DNA of 64,000 nucleotides from an uncultured Bacteroides sp. (GTDB taxonomy: Bacteria; Bacteroidota; Bacteroidia; Bacteroidales; Bacteroidaceae), in contig CASENM010000045.1 in assembly GCA_949289295.1 (NCBI GenBank), forward strand, positions 1 to 64,000. The letters run 5' to 3'. Every line of letters starts with the position of its first letter. Positions within the stretch are counted from its first letter, which is position 1. The notes under the pieces were generated by a model. The model saw only the letters and a list, made by a program, of their open reading frames with translations. It did not search any database and had not been told where the DNA came from. Below are positions 27,001 to 36,522 of this stretch, one piece after another. Position numbers and translations under genes: made by a program.

Positions 27001-27658
27001 AGAAAATGGGACTTTCGCTCATTTCGTAAGATTTCAACCCTACGTACGGATTTCCGTCCCATTCGCGGACATGAATGTCACTGCCTATCTGGTCGCGGAT
27101 AAGGCGGGTCAGATGGGTACGCAGTCGTTCTTCGAAATTATGCTGCTTGTCAAACTGCCAGTAAGCATAATTTGTCCCGGTTTCTCTGTCCTGGAATTTT
27201 TCCTCAATGAACCGGCTCAATTTGTCTTTCTGGTCAAGCAGTTCTCTAAGATCGGAAGAGGTCAGACCTTTCCCATATTGGGGCTCCGTTTTCTTTACAT
27301 ATACCATAATCCGGGGACATCGTGTCTTTTCCCACAACGTGTACATCATGTCGAATTCATATTCTGTCCCGGAAGCGTAAATGGTACCGTCCGGTTTACG
27401 GAATGAACTCCCAAGTGTACTTCCCAAGCGCGACCATAATATAAATACGGCAATGTCTATTGGAGCCTGGTTCAGAAAATAATCGATTCAGGCCTGAAAG
27501 GAACCCGTTGCTTCCAACGGAAGGTCTTCCCATAAAATGGCTTCCAGTCGGACGTAGTCCTGATAAACTCTGTCCAGATCAGAGATTACTTTTTTGGCTA
27601 TCATGCGTTCTTGTCTCACATCACCAGGTGAGGATATAAATATTCTTAACTTCTTCAT
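24089..27658 (-). pseudogene. DUF4062-nSTAND NTPase with membrane and TPR-like regions, split by an in-frame TGA
   Basis: One frame of 1190 codons from ATG 27658 to 24089 is interrupted only by TGA at 27488-27490 (codon 57). Codons 1-56 (LRIFISSPGDVRQER, LEATGSFQA) and the codons after the stop (APIDIAVFILWSRLG, YASGTEYEF) together make a normal, gap-free DUF4062 domain. Then follow a STAND-type NTPase with Walker A LGESGSGKSS (full-frame about 248-257) and Walker B LIFIDQFEE (about 342-350), five hydrophobic helices (about 660-830), a TPR-like helical region (about 860-1060) and a C-terminal beta-rich domain. STAND proteins act in signalling and in antiviral defence. The sequence is more AT-rich than its flanks, suggesting transfer. 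It may be a pseudogene, a readthrough gene, or a sequencing error; translation from TTG 27427 would lose most of DUF4062. Confidence 0.8.
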
Positions 27659-28057
27659 TATGTATAAAATTAATTGATGTTCCGGTCGGGTGCATTTGTC
27701 AAAGAGAATTTGCGTTCTCTTGAAGTTACAGATTATTTTCCTTTCTGGCAGTACGGGAACGATGTCTGTTCCGAACAATCCTACTCTCTGGTTTGCCTTG
27801 TTCAGGCGGAGTGTCTTATTATACTTTCGGGTATAAATATAGTAAATAATATGAATTTTATACCTTTTCAGATTTAAATTTATGTGGCGGATGTGTGTTT
27901 GTGCCGAATGGGTATAGACTGCAATGACAGGCTGCTTGATGTCCGGATTTTCGCGGTTCCGGACCTGAAAAAATGTCAGTGGACACAATTTGTTTGTTTT
28001 CAGCATGTTGCACTGAAGATATGGGGGCTTGTGGTATAAGGGAAGGCATATGCCGGA

Positions 28058-28122
28058 AAAACGCCTGGGCGTTTCAGGTAAAACGCTTCGGCGTTTCAAG
28101 TAAAATATCTTGACGTTTTTTT
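28058..28122. repeat. Three tandem 22-bp units with cUUCGg-type hairpins
   Basis: Units begin at 28058, 28080 and 28102: AAAACGCCTGGGCGTTTCAG..., AAAACGCTTCGGCGTTTCAA..., AAAATATCTTGACGTTTT.... The first two are palindromic (AAACGC/GCGTTT around CTGG or TTCG); the third is degenerate and ends in seven T. The same 22-bp periodicity and sequence recur at 48073-48137. Confidence 0.8.
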
Positions 28123-28476
28123 CCCGGACAATTTGTCAGTATGCGGTTCTTGGGCCTTGGAATACCTGATATTCCTTTTGCTGGATATGGCAGTCGGTGC
28201 TTAATCCATGGATTCATCCGGCAAAAAAGGTTCGCAAATCGGTTTTTTCTGCTGTGTCCTGTCAAAATGAAACTGGTTATTGTGAATGTGTTTTCATATT
28301 GTTGCTGGAGTGTTTGAAATGTATAAAGGGGATTTGCTTATAAATTGCGCTTTTTTATGCACTCTGGCATGTCATAATACTGTATATTGCCGGTATAGAT
28401 TGACGAATTATCATGAATTTTTCGGAAAAATAATATTTTTACATTGAAAAATTTGTATTGTATTTACAAATATTTA

Positions 28477-28484
28477 TATCTTTG
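28477..28484 (+). promoter_or_regulatory. -7 box for susC/susD pair
   Basis: TATCTTTG with TTTG at 28452-28455, 21 bases apart, in a very AT-rich context. The leader to ATG 28558 is about 65 bases. Confidence 0.65.
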
Positions 28485-28557
28485 CCCAACTATTAAGAAA
28501 CAAGGGCTTGTGGAACAGTCTTGTGAAAAGTTTGTTTAATTAATTCGAATAGATTTT

Positions 28558-31500
28558 ATGAAGAGAAGAATTTTTGTGATGCTTTCCATCCTATTTATAG
28601 GAATAGGAATGGCATGGTCTCAGGTGAGATCAGTGAAGGGAGTCGTCACCTCCTCGGAGGACGGACTGCCTGTAGTTGGGGCGTCTGTTCTGGTGAGCGG
28701 TACCACAATGGGTTCGATTACCGATGTCGACGGTAAATTCTCCATTTCCAAGGTGCCTTCACATGCTGAAACGTTGACCATCTCATACGTCGGTATGAGA
28801 ACAAAAGTGGTGGCGATTACTTCTGAAGTGCTGCAGATCATATTGGATTCCGATTCCAAGGTATTGGATGAGGTGGTGGTGACCGCACAGGGACTTACCC
28901 GTCAGGAGAAATCGTTGGGATACTCCATCCAGAAGGTGGATGCGGAAGACTTGACCATTGCCCGTCAGACTGACCTGAACAACGCGCTGGCCGGTAAGGT
29001 TTCCGGTGTGCGCTTTCTGGGATCGTCCGGCGCGACATTCGACGGTGGACGTATCGTGCTCCGCGGTACTTCTTCATTGACTGAAGCCGGCGGTGTGGAA
29101 CCGATTTATGTGATAGACGGTATCATGTCGGAAGACGCCAATTCCGTGAATATGGACGATGTGGAGTCCATCAACGTCCTGAAAGGTCCTGCCGCAACCG
29201 CACTTTACGGTTCGCGAGGCGGTAACGGAGCGGTGATCATCACCACCAAAGGCGGTTCGGCTTCCAATACGCCGCACACGGAAATCAACGTGAGCCACAC
29301 ATTCTCTTGGGAGAAGATGTATGACCACTATGAGATGCAGAACCAGTACGGTGGTGGTTACTTGGGCGCGGATGCCGAACTTCCGGTGTTCCACTATGAC
29401 GCGAACAAGCATCCTTCATACCTGCAGGCATTGGACGGAAAGGCTTACTATGACTATAACAACGATGCGAGCTGGGGTCCGGCCTTCAACAACCAGCAGT
29501 ATCTGCCGGCATACGCATGGGATCCGGATGACCCGCGCTTCGGCCAGACTACTTCATGGAGTCCGCAGATGAAGCTGAGCGACCTGTTCGAGACAGGTTT
29601 CACCAACACCACCAATGTGGCTTTCTCCCGTTCCGGAAGAAACTTCTCCACACGTGTGTCATTCTCCAATGTGTCACGTCAGGGTATTACTCCGAACAGT
29701 GATGCGGCACGCCGTTATCTGTCGGCCAAAGTGCAGTTCAAGCCCATCGAACGGTTGAAGATTACGGTTGACTACAAGTATACTTACCGTAAGAACCACA
29801 ACGCGGCGGTCGAAGGTTATCAGGAGCTGGGTAACGCCCTCTACTCTTACCAGCAGTGGGGACATACCAACGTGAACCTGAAAGACTATAAGAACTATAT
29901 GCGTGCGGACGGCAGCCATATCTACTGGAACCTCACCAGCCGTGACTCCGACCCGACCAGTCTGGGTGCCGCATTCCACGATAACCCGTACGCGATCTTC
30001 AATGAGATCAATACAACGGACACTTACCAGTGGAGCCTGTTCAGCGGTGATGCGGAACTGACCATCTGGAAGAACCTGAAGGCCGGTATCCGTGTGAACG
30101 GAAATATCCGCAGCGAGAAGATGGAACAGGTAGTGCCCAACGGTATGTTCGGACAGACTTCACTTTATCAGCAGGACCAGAACTCGTTCTCTGACATCCA
30201 GACTCAGGGACGTATTACATGGGACGACCGCTTCGTGAACGACAGGCTGAGCGTGAACGCGGCCCTTTTCTTCGAGGACCGTCAGACCAATCTTGACGAG
30301 CTGTCGGGATTCACACGCAACGGACTGATTATGAACGGATTTGAAAGCCTTGGCGGCTCCATGGGTGATGCCGGAGGCAGCAATAACAAGGAAAAGATTC
30401 ACGAACAGAGTATTTATGGAACTGCGTCTGCAGGATGGGACGACACTTATTATATAGACCTTTCTCTGCGTAACGACTGGAGCTCCACGCTTCATCCGGA
30501 CAACAACAGCTACCTATACGGTGGTCTGTCGGTGGCAGCCATTGCCAGCAACTGGTTCAAGAACGCCGACTGGCTGGATTTCTGGAAGCTGAGAGCGTCT
30601 GTGGCACAGGTCGGTTCAACAATGAGCCCGTATAACGTGTACAACATCTATTCTATCCGTAACAGCGATGACGAAGTGGTGAAATACAATGGATTGTCCA
30701 CCATGTGGACTAACCCGAACCTGCGCGATCCGTATATCAAGCCGACTATTTCGACCGCATACGAGATCGGTACTGAGTTCCGGATGTTCAACAACCGCTT
30801 CTGGGGTGACATCAACTTCTACAACCGTGACTCCAAGAACCAAATTGTCAACATGAACACCACTCCTGCCAGCGGTTATACCACCCGCAAGATGAATGCC
30901 GGTCTGATCCGTAACCGCGGTATCGAGGTTTCTTTGGGAGGTGAGATTATCCGTACGAAGAACTGGTCATGGGAAGTGAACGCCAATGTCTCTCACAATA
31001 ATAACACGTTGGAAGAACTGGTGGACGATCAGGCATCCTACCAGCTTTACTGGATGTCGTGGAGCACACGCGTGTATTCGTATGCCGAAGTGGGCAAGCC
31101 TATCGGTGTGATCCGCGGTTCGGTATGGAAGAGAAATCCGGAAGGCCAGCTGATGTTCGGCCAGACTTCAAGCGGCACGTATGTTCCTTTGTATGAAAGC
31201 TCGGCACAGGAGGAACTGGGCAACATCCAGCCAGACCTGACAGGAGGTTTCTCTACCACCTTGCGTTATAAAGGCTTTAGCTTCGGCGCTTCGCTCGACT
31301 TCCAGGTAGGCGGTGTCATGGCTTCCGCAACCAACATGTTCGGTGAGGCTTCCGGTCTGCTGGCTTCCACTACCGGACTGAACGACAAGGGCAATCCTAT
31401 CCGTAACAGTGTGGAAAACGGTGGCGGTGTCCGTCTGGATGGTGTGGTGGAGAATGCCGACGGCAGCTACACTCCGGTCACTACCTATATGGACGCACAG

Positions 31501-31797
31501 ACTTACTACCAGAGCTACAAGTCGCTGTTGTGGGAAGACTACGTGTATGACGCAAGCTACGTGAAACTCCGTGAGCTGAGCATTGGCTATACTGTTCCCC
31601 AATCGTTCCTGAAACGTCTCAACTGGGGCGTGAAGCAGGCAAGCATCTCGTTTGTGGCACAGAACCCGTGGCTGATCTACTCGGCTGTTCCGAATGTAGA
31701 CCCGTCTGAAATGGGTGCCGCTACCGAAGGCTATATTGAAGGCGGTCAGGCGGCTTCCGTACGTTCTTATGGTTTTACTGTAAATCTTACATTCTAA
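28558..31797 (+). CDS. SusC/RagA-family TonB-dependent outer-membrane transporter
   Basis: 1079 residues. Signal peptide cleaved after MAWSQ (about 22), a carboxypeptidase-regulatory-like domain (about 25-105; VKGVVTSSEDGLPVVGASVLV), TonB-box region VLDEVVVTAQG (about 107-117), plug (about 118-232) with the SusC signature GGVEPIYVIDG and LKGPAATALYGSRGGNGAVIITTKGG-type end, then a long barrel ending NLTF. Imports oligosaccharides or other large ligands with its SusD lid. It is followed 21 bases later by the matching susD-like gene. No glycosidase or regulator is adjacent, so the substrate is unknown; a peptide or glycan ligand is equally possible. Confidence 0.95.
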   Translation: MKRRIFVMLSILFIGIGMAWSQVRSVKGVVTSSEDGLPVVGASVLVSGTTMGSITDVDGKFSISKVPSHAETLTISYVGMRTKVVAITSEVLQIILDSDSKVLDEVVVTAQGLTRQEKSLGYSIQKVDAEDLTIARQTDLNNALAGKVSGVRFLGSSGATFDGGRIVLRGTSSLTEAGGVEPIYVIDGIMSEDANSVNMDDVESINVLKGPAATALYGSRGGNGAVIITTKGGSASNTPHTEINVSHTFSWEKMYDHYEMQNQYGGGYLGADAELPVFHYDANKHPSYLQALDGKAYYDYNNDASWGPAFNNQQYLPAYAWDPDDPRFGQTTSWSPQMKLSDLFETGFTNTTNVAFSRSGRNFSTRVSFSNVSRQGITPNSDAARRYLSAKVQFKPIERLKITVDYKYTYRKNHNAAVEGYQELGNALYSYQQWGHTNVNLKDYKNYMRADGSHIYWNLTSRDSDPTSLGAAFHDNPYAIFNEINTTDTYQWSLFSGDAELTIWKNLKAGIRVNGNIRSEKMEQVVPNGMFGQTSLYQQDQNSFSDIQTQGRITWDDRFVNDRLSVNAALFFEDRQTNLDELSGFTRNGLIMNGFESLGGSMGDAGGSNNKEKIHEQSIYGTASAGWDDTYYIDLSLRNDWSSTLHPDNNSYLYGGLSVAAIASNWFKNADWLDFWKLRASVAQVGSTMSPYNVYNIYSIRNSDDEVVKYNGLSTMWTNPNLRDPYIKPTISTAYEIGTEFRMFNNRFWGDINFYNRDSKNQIVNMNTTPASGYTTRKMNAGLIRNRGIEVSLGGEIIRTKNWSWEVNANVSHNNNTLEELVDDQASYQLYWMSWSTRVYSYAEVGKPIGVIRGSVWKRNPEGQLMFGQTSSGTYVPLYESSAQEELGNIQPDLTGGFSTTLRYKGFSFGASLDFQVGGVMASATNMFGEASGLLASTTGLNDKGNPIRNSVENGGGVRLDGVVENADGSYTPVTTYMDAQTYYQSYKSLLWEDYVYDASYVKLRELSIGYTVPQSFLKRLNWGVKQASISFVAQNPWLIYSAVPNVDPSEMGAATEGYIEGGQAASVRSYGFTVNLTF

Positions 31798-31818
31798 ATT
31801 AAAAAAGATTTGTTGATT

Positions 31819-33291
31819 ATGAAAAAGATAAAATTATTGGCCCTGGCTTTTGCCGGACTGGCAGGTTTGAGCAGTTGCGGTGATTTCGATGATCTGACCA
31901 TCGACCCGAACAACCCGTCCTCGCCTGAGACCCGCTTCCTTTTCACGCGTGCCTGCATGGATACGTACATATTCGCTTACAATGCCAACTATAACCCCTG
32001 GACACAGCTGTTCCCTCAATATCTGTCGGAACGCCAGAACATCCAGTATTCCAGCTATGCGCAGCAGGACTTCGATACGCGGGCTTATTATTACAGGGAT
32101 ATCCAGAATCTGGAGGAGATCATCTCGCTGAACACCGATGAGGCCACCCAGAACGAGAGCTATGTGATGTCGCTCGGAAGTGCCGAGAACCAGATTGCCG
32201 TGGCGCGTACCCTGCGTGCGTACTACTACATGCATATTACCGACATCGTGGGAATGATTCCTTATTCGGAGGCACTGAAAGGTGATGAGGGGAACTTTAC
32301 TCCTAAGTACGACACGCAAGAGGAAATCTATGCGGACCTTGACAAGGAACTGACCGAGGCTTACGCGCAGTTTGACGAAAGCGGCGAGTTTGACGAGGAC
32401 TACGACATCCTTTACAACGGCGACATCGCCAACTGGAAGAAGCTGAACGCCTCGCTCCGCATGATGATGGCCATCAAGCTGACAGATGTGGACCCGGCCA
32501 CAGGAAAGGAACGCTTTGCCCGTGCGTATGCCGACGGGGGAATGACCGACAATTCGGAAGCTCTGGTTTATAACTTCGTGAACGAGACGATGAACCAGAA
32601 CCCTCTGTATGACAACATCATAGTGGGTGCTCGTAATGACTTCGCCCCGTCGAAGACCATCCTCGACCAGCTGCTTGCCTACAACGACCCCCGTATAGAG
32701 GCGTATGCCGAACCGAACAGTGACGGCGAGTATGCGGGTGTGCCGTTCGGCATCAATCAGGCGGACATTGCCAACTATACCAATACAGCCACGTTCGACC
32801 CACGTTATTACGACGCGCAGAACACGCCGATCACCATCATATCTCCGTCGCACATCCTGCTTATCCAGGCAGAAGCGGCCGTACGCGGATGGATTGACCA
32901 GAGCCAGGCCGAGAATTTCTACAAGCAGGGCATCCAGGCCTCTTTCGACCAGTACAGTGACGTGACTGACGGCAAGTTCGATGCCTATTACGCCCAGCCG
33001 GAAATCGCTCTTACGGGTACTGACCAAGAGAAGATCGAGAAAATCGGCATGCAGCGCTGGCTGGCCAACTTCATGCAGGACGGTGTGGAGGCATGGTCCG
33101 ACTGGCGTCGTCTGAACGTCCCGAAAATCTATCCGGGACCGTCGGCAAGCATCTCGCATATTCCGTACCGCCGTATCTACTATCCGGACGATTATAGCAC
33201 GAACATGAGCAACTATAATGCCGCCATCCAAGCACAGGGCGAGGACAGCTTCGAGACCCGCGTATGGTGGGATGTGGCAGACAACAACTGA
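31819..33291 (+). CDS. SusD/RagB-family outer-membrane lipoprotein
   Basis: 490 residues from ATG 31819 (MKKIKLLALAFAGLAGLSSC; lipobox LSSC near residue 20; the in-frame TTG at 31810 adds nothing). Resembles the SusD-like group of PF12771 type, with the typical early DDLTIDPNNPSSP and the TPR-like helical core (AENQIAVARTLRAYYYMHITDIVGMIPYSEAL), followed by late ILLIQAEAAVRGW and the C-terminal WSDWRRLNVP. It caps the SusC barrel and captures ligand at the cell surface. Second and last gene of the pair; a strong terminator follows. Confidence 0.93.
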   Translation: MKKIKLLALAFAGLAGLSSCGDFDDLTIDPNNPSSPETRFLFTRACMDTYIFAYNANYNPWTQLFPQYLSERQNIQYSSYAQQDFDTRAYYYRDIQNLEEIISLNTDEATQNESYVMSLGSAENQIAVARTLRAYYYMHITDIVGMIPYSEALKGDEGNFTPKYDTQEEIYADLDKELTEAYAQFDESGEFDEDYDILYNGDIANWKKLNASLRMMMAIKLTDVDPATGKERFARAYADGGMTDNSEALVYNFVNETMNQNPLYDNIIVGARNDFAPSKTILDQLLAYNDPRIEAYAEPNSDGEYAGVPFGINQADIANYTNTATFDPRYYDAQNTPITIISPSHILLIQAEAAVRGWIDQSQAENFYKQGIQASFDQYSDVTDGKFDAYYAQPEIALTGTDQEKIEKIGMQRWLANFMQDGVEAWSDWRRLNVPKIYPGPSASISHIPYRRIYYPDDYSTNMSNYNAAIQAQGEDSFETRVWWDVADNN

Positions 33292-33362
33292 TTCTCTCTA
33301 AAGTTTAAAAATAGACCCATAGAGGACGACATCCTGTGAAGGATGCCTCTTGATTCTTCAGG

Positions 33363-33412
33363 CAAGAAGCGAATGTGGCTTGCGGAAAGCCGCTTTGCTT
33401 CTTGCTTTTTTT
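33363..33412 (+). terminator. Terminator of the susC/susD pair
   Basis: Stem GCAAGAAGC (33363-33371) with GCTTCTTGC (33397-33405), an inner GGCTT/AAGCC hairpin, and seven T right after. Confidence 0.9.
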
Positions 33413-33475
33413 GCCGGTGTCCTGTGTCTGTGGCTAAAAAAACGTGTCCGCGTTTTTTTTCTGTGCTGAAATTTA

Positions 33476-33483
33476 TAACTTTG
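33476..33483 (+). promoter_or_regulatory. -7 box for cysS
   Basis: TAACTTTG 20 bases before ATG 33504. It lies inside the longer open frame from 33444, supporting the shorter start. Confidence 0.65.
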
Positions 33484-33503
33484 CATATCTAATCATTACA
33501 ATT

Positions 33504-34985
33504 ATGGAGACAGACAGACTGATTATCTACAATACTTTGACCCGCAGGAAGGAGCCTTTCGTTCCCTTGCATGCCCCTCATGTGGGGATGTATGTGTGCG
33601 GTCCGACCGTATACGGTGACGCGCATCTGGGTCATGCGCGTCCGGCCATCACTTTCGACATCCTTTTCCGTTATCTGAAGCATCTGGGCTATAAGGTGCG
33701 CTATGTGCGCAACATTACCGATGTAGGACATCTGGAGCATGATGCCGATGACGGGGAAGACAAGATCGCGAAAAAAGCCCGTCTGGAACAACTGGAGCCG
33801 ATGGAAGTGGTGCAATATTACCTGCTCCGTTACCATAAGGCGATGGAGGCGTTGAACGTGCTTCCGCCGAGCATCGAGCCGCACGCTTCGGGACATATCA
33901 TCGAGCAGATCCGGCTGGTGGAGGAGATTCTGAAGAACGGATATGCGTATGTGAGTCAGGGGTCGGTGTATTTTGATGTGGCGAAATACAACAAGGACCA
34001 TCATTACGGGATACTCTCCGGACGCAATCTGGATGATGTGCTGAACACCACCCGTGAGCTGGACGGACAGGAGGAAAAGCATAATCCGGCCGACTTCGCG
34101 CTGTGGAAGTGCGCCCAGCCCGAGCATATCATGCGCTGGCCTTCTCCGTGGAGCGACGGTTTCCCCGGTTGGCATTGCGAGTGTACGGCCATGGGACGGA
34201 AATATCTGGGCGAGACATTCGACATCCATGGCGGAGGAATGGACCTGGTTTTCCCGCATCATGAATGTGAGATTGCCCAGGCCGTGGCTTCGGAAGGACA
34301 TCAGATGGTGCGCTACTGGATGCACAACAACATGATTACCATCAACGGACAGAAGATGGGCAAGTCGTTGGGCAACTTCATCACGCTGGATGAGTTCTTT
34401 ACCGGTTCCAACAAGCTGCTGGCCCAGGCCTATTCGCCGATGACCATCCGTTTCTTCATCCTTCAGGCCCATTACCGCAGTACGGTCGATTTCAGCAACG
34501 AGGCTTTGCAGGCCGCTGAAAAGGGGCTGGAGCGTCTGATGGAAGGCATCAGGAATCTGGACCGCATCGTTCCGGCGCAGACGACTTCGGGAATCGAGCC
34601 GGCCGGTCTGCGTGAGAAATGCTACGAGGCGATGAACGACGACCTGAACACGCCGATCGTGATCTCCCACTTGTTCGATGCGACACGTATGATTAATACG
34701 CTGGTCGACAAGAAGGCGACCATCAGTGCGGAAGATCTTGAGGAGCTGAAAAGTGTATTCCATTTGTTCGCCTTTGACATTCTCGGGCTGAAATCAGATG
34801 CCGAGAATAATGAAGCGCGTGAGGAAGCTTTCAGCAAGGTAGTGGATATGTTGCTCGAACAACGTATGCAGGCTAAGGCCAATAAGGATTGGGCAACCAG
34901 CGACAAAATCCGTGACAATCTGGCGGCATTGGGCTTTGAAGTCAAAGATACAAAAGACGGCTTCACCTGGAGATTGAACAAATAG
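33504..34985 (+). CDS. cysS: Cysteinyl-tRNA synthetase
   Basis: 493 residues from ATG 33504 ([10 protein letters not shown]). Class I synthetase charging tRNA-Cys in the cytosol. The HIGH motif reads HLGH within [11 protein letters not shown] (near residue 38-42) and the KMSKS motif is KMGKS in [11 protein letters not shown]. Zinc-site residues are visible as [18 protein letters not shown] and HHECEIAQ. Length and C-terminal helical anticodon-binding domain ([20 protein letters not shown]) are typical. Monocistronic, between the SusC/D terminator and palindrome A5. Confidence 0.97.
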   Translation: METDRLIIYNTLTRRKEPFVPLHAPHVGMYVCGPTVYGDAHLGHARPAITFDILFRYLKHLGYKVRYVRNITDVGHLEHDADDGEDKIAKKARLEQLEPMEVVQYYLLRYHKAMEALNVLPPSIEPHASGHIIEQIRLVEEILKNGYAYVSQGSVYFDVAKYNKDHHYGILSGRNLDDVLNTTRELDGQEEKHNPADFALWKCAQPEHIMRWPSPWSDGFPGWHCECTAMGRKYLGETFDIHGGGMDLVFPHHECEIAQAVASEGHQMVRYWMHNNMITINGQKMGKSLGNFITLDEFFTGSNKLLAQAYSPMTIRFFILQAHYRSTVDFSNEALQAAEKGLERLMEGIRNLDRIVPAQTTSGIEPAGLREKCYEAMNDDLNTPIVISHLFDATRMINTLVDKKATISAEDLEELKSVFHLFAFDILGLKSDAENNEAREEAFSKVVDMLLEQRMQAKANKDWATSDKIRDNLAALGFEVKDTKDGFTWRLNK

Positions 34986-35018
34986 GTGAATGTGTTTCGT
35001 CATTCCTGGAATTCTGAC

Positions 35019-35092
35019 AGGGAGGCACAGGGATACAAAGGTTACATGTGAAAATCGAATGTAATGCTTTGTGTCTTTGTGCCTTTCCATTT
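35019..35092. repeat. Palindromic element, divergent copy A5
   Basis: Inverted repeat AGGCACAGGGATACAAAG / CTTTGTGTCTTTGTGCCTTTCC with an inner ACAT/ATGT pair, directly after cysS. It carries the CACAG-GATACA half of the family but not the ATTATGACACAC flank. Likely terminates cysS. The remaining 180 bases to the ompA start hold only its leader. Confidence 0.6.
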
Positions 35093-35271
35093 AAAAATCT
35101 GGCAGCCGGTGAACTTTTTTTCTGTATTCTTGTTTATTTAAGTGAACTTCGGGAACAGATGCATCGAGAGGTTTGAGAACTTTTTGTCGGACTCCCTGAA
35201 CGAACGGATGTCTGGCACTGAATTTGAAGAGAGAACTTAACAAGAACTTAACTAAATAGAAAAAGGTAAAA

Positions 35272-36429
35272 ATGAAAAAGAAGTTTTTAGTGGCGGCAGC
35301 CTTATGTGCCGCTTTATCTGTGAACGCACAGAAAGCTTATGAAGGCACGGCCTTCCTGGATAACTGGTATATCGGTCTGAATGGCGGTGGAATCACACCT
35401 TTGTCGCATTCTGCATTCTGGAAGAACATGCGCGGAACTGTAGGTGTAGAATTTGGAAAACAAGTAACCCCGGTGTTGGGCATTTCTTTCCAGGGATTGA
35501 CAGCGGTGAATACTTCGTACAGCCGTACTGCATTTGACGCTTTGAGTCTGACAGCAAACGGCAAAATTAATCTGAACAATCTGTTTGGCGGTTATTTGGG
35601 CAACCCCCGTCTGTTTGAGGTGGAAGCTGTGGCCGGTATTGGTTGGGGGCATGACTTCATGAACTCCGGTTACGGGTATGACCACAGTTATGTGACAAGC
35701 CGTTTCGGTGCCAGTCTGAACTTCAATGTGGGTGCAGAGAAGGCATGGGCCATCAATATCAAGCCTGCGGTAGTTTACCGTATGGACGGGAACAAGTCCC
35801 AGATGCTGAATGTCAACAAATCCGCTCTGGAGCTTCTGGCAGGAGTGACTTATCACTTTGCCTGCAGCAACGGAAAGCATTATATGACTATCCAGCGCCC
35901 GTATGATGCGGCTGCGATGGAAGCCTTGAACGACAGGGTTAACGAATTGCGTGGTGAAGTGGAGGCGCAGCAGTCGGCATTGGATGACAGCGAAGCAAGA
36001 GTGAACGAATTGCAGAATGCCTTGAACGACTGTCAGGATGCATTGACCGAGTGCAAAAATACGCCGGTTGAAACAGTAGTGAAAAACAGCCATACAATGT
36101 CGCTTGAATCCGTAGTTACATTCCGCCAAGGACGTACGACGATTGCTTCCGACCAGATTCCGAATGTAGAACGCATTGCCACTTACATGAAGAATCATCC
36201 GAAAAGTACAGTGTCAATCAGAGGGTTTGCTTCTCCTGAAGGAAGTGTGGAAGTGAATGAACGCATTGCGAAACAGCGTGCAGATGCGGTGAAGAATATG
36301 CTGGTAAGTAAATATAAGATTAGTGCAGACCGTATTGTTGCCGAGGGTCAGGGTGTCGGGAACATGTTCTCGGAACCAGACTGGAACCGTGTAAGTATCG
36401 CCACATTGAGTGAGGAAGACGCTCAGTAA
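35272..36429 (+). CDS. ompA: OmpA-family outer-membrane protein
   Basis: 385 residues. Signal peptide MKKKFLVAAALCAALSVNAQ, an eight-strand-type beta-barrel (about 25-205; DNWYIGLNGGG through ELLAGVTYHFAC), a coiled-coil linker (about 220-270, heptads such as VNELRGEVEAQQSALDDSEA) and a C-terminal OmpA peptidoglycan-binding domain (about 280-385) with SIRGFASPEGSVEVNERIAK and RADAVKNMLV. Structural link between outer membrane and cell wall and a major surface protein in Bacteroides. Its high-expression-type codon use (few rare codons) fits an abundant product. Convergent with the DUF3108 gene, with inverted repeat B1 between. Confidence 0.95.
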   Translation: MKKKFLVAAALCAALSVNAQKAYEGTAFLDNWYIGLNGGGITPLSHSAFWKNMRGTVGVEFGKQVTPVLGISFQGLTAVNTSYSRTAFDALSLTANGKINLNNLFGGYLGNPRLFEVEAVAGIGWGHDFMNSGYGYDHSYVTSRFGASLNFNVGAEKAWAINIKPAVVYRMDGNKSQMLNVNKSALELLAGVTYHFACSNGKHYMTIQRPYDAAAMEALNDRVNELRGEVEAQQSALDDSEARVNELQNALNDCQDALTECKNTPVETVVKNSHTMSLESVVTFRQGRTTIASDQIPNVERIATYMKNHPKSTVSIRGFASPEGSVEVNERIAKQRADAVKNMLVSKYKISADRIVAEGQGVGNMFSEPDWNRVSIATLSEEDAQ

Positions 36430-36448
36430 GATATGATATGAATTAAAG

Positions 36449-36500
36449 AAGGGCTGTCCCAAATTGAAATTCAACTTTCATTTTGAGACAGCCCTTTCTC
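36449..36500. terminator. GGCTGTCTCAAAA-type inverted repeat B1 (bidirectional terminator)
   Basis: Arms AAGGGCTGTCCCAAA and TTTTGAGACAGCCCTTT surround ATTGAAATTCAACTTTCA. The same arms and the CTTTCATTTTG segment recur at 59870-59969. It lies between convergent genes. Confidence 0.75.
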
Positions 36501-36522
36501 CTTTAAACTGACAAGCAAGAAT

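Larger units (their letters stand above)
27659..28557. other. Long AT-rich stretch without a gene
   Basis: About 900 bases with no convincing coding frame; open frames here have no start context and unlike codon use. It holds the leader of the DUF4062 gene (minus strand), the 22-bp hairpin repeat triplet at 28058-28122 and the SusC promoter near 28477. The rest (for example 27680-28050 and 28130-28440) shows no structure I can name. Confidence 0.6.

Noticed and set aside
28058..28122. Short repeats considered as a CRISPR array
   Set aside because: Units are directly adjacent with no spacers and are palindromic; no cas genes nearby.
31834..33231. 465-residue open frame on the minus strand inside susD
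   Set aside because: It is a shadow of the susD coding frame; the plus strand shows a lipoprotein signal and family motifs, and the antisense product has no recognisable features.
33489..34763. 424-residue open frame antisense to cysS
   Set aside because: Shadow of cysS; no start context or motif.
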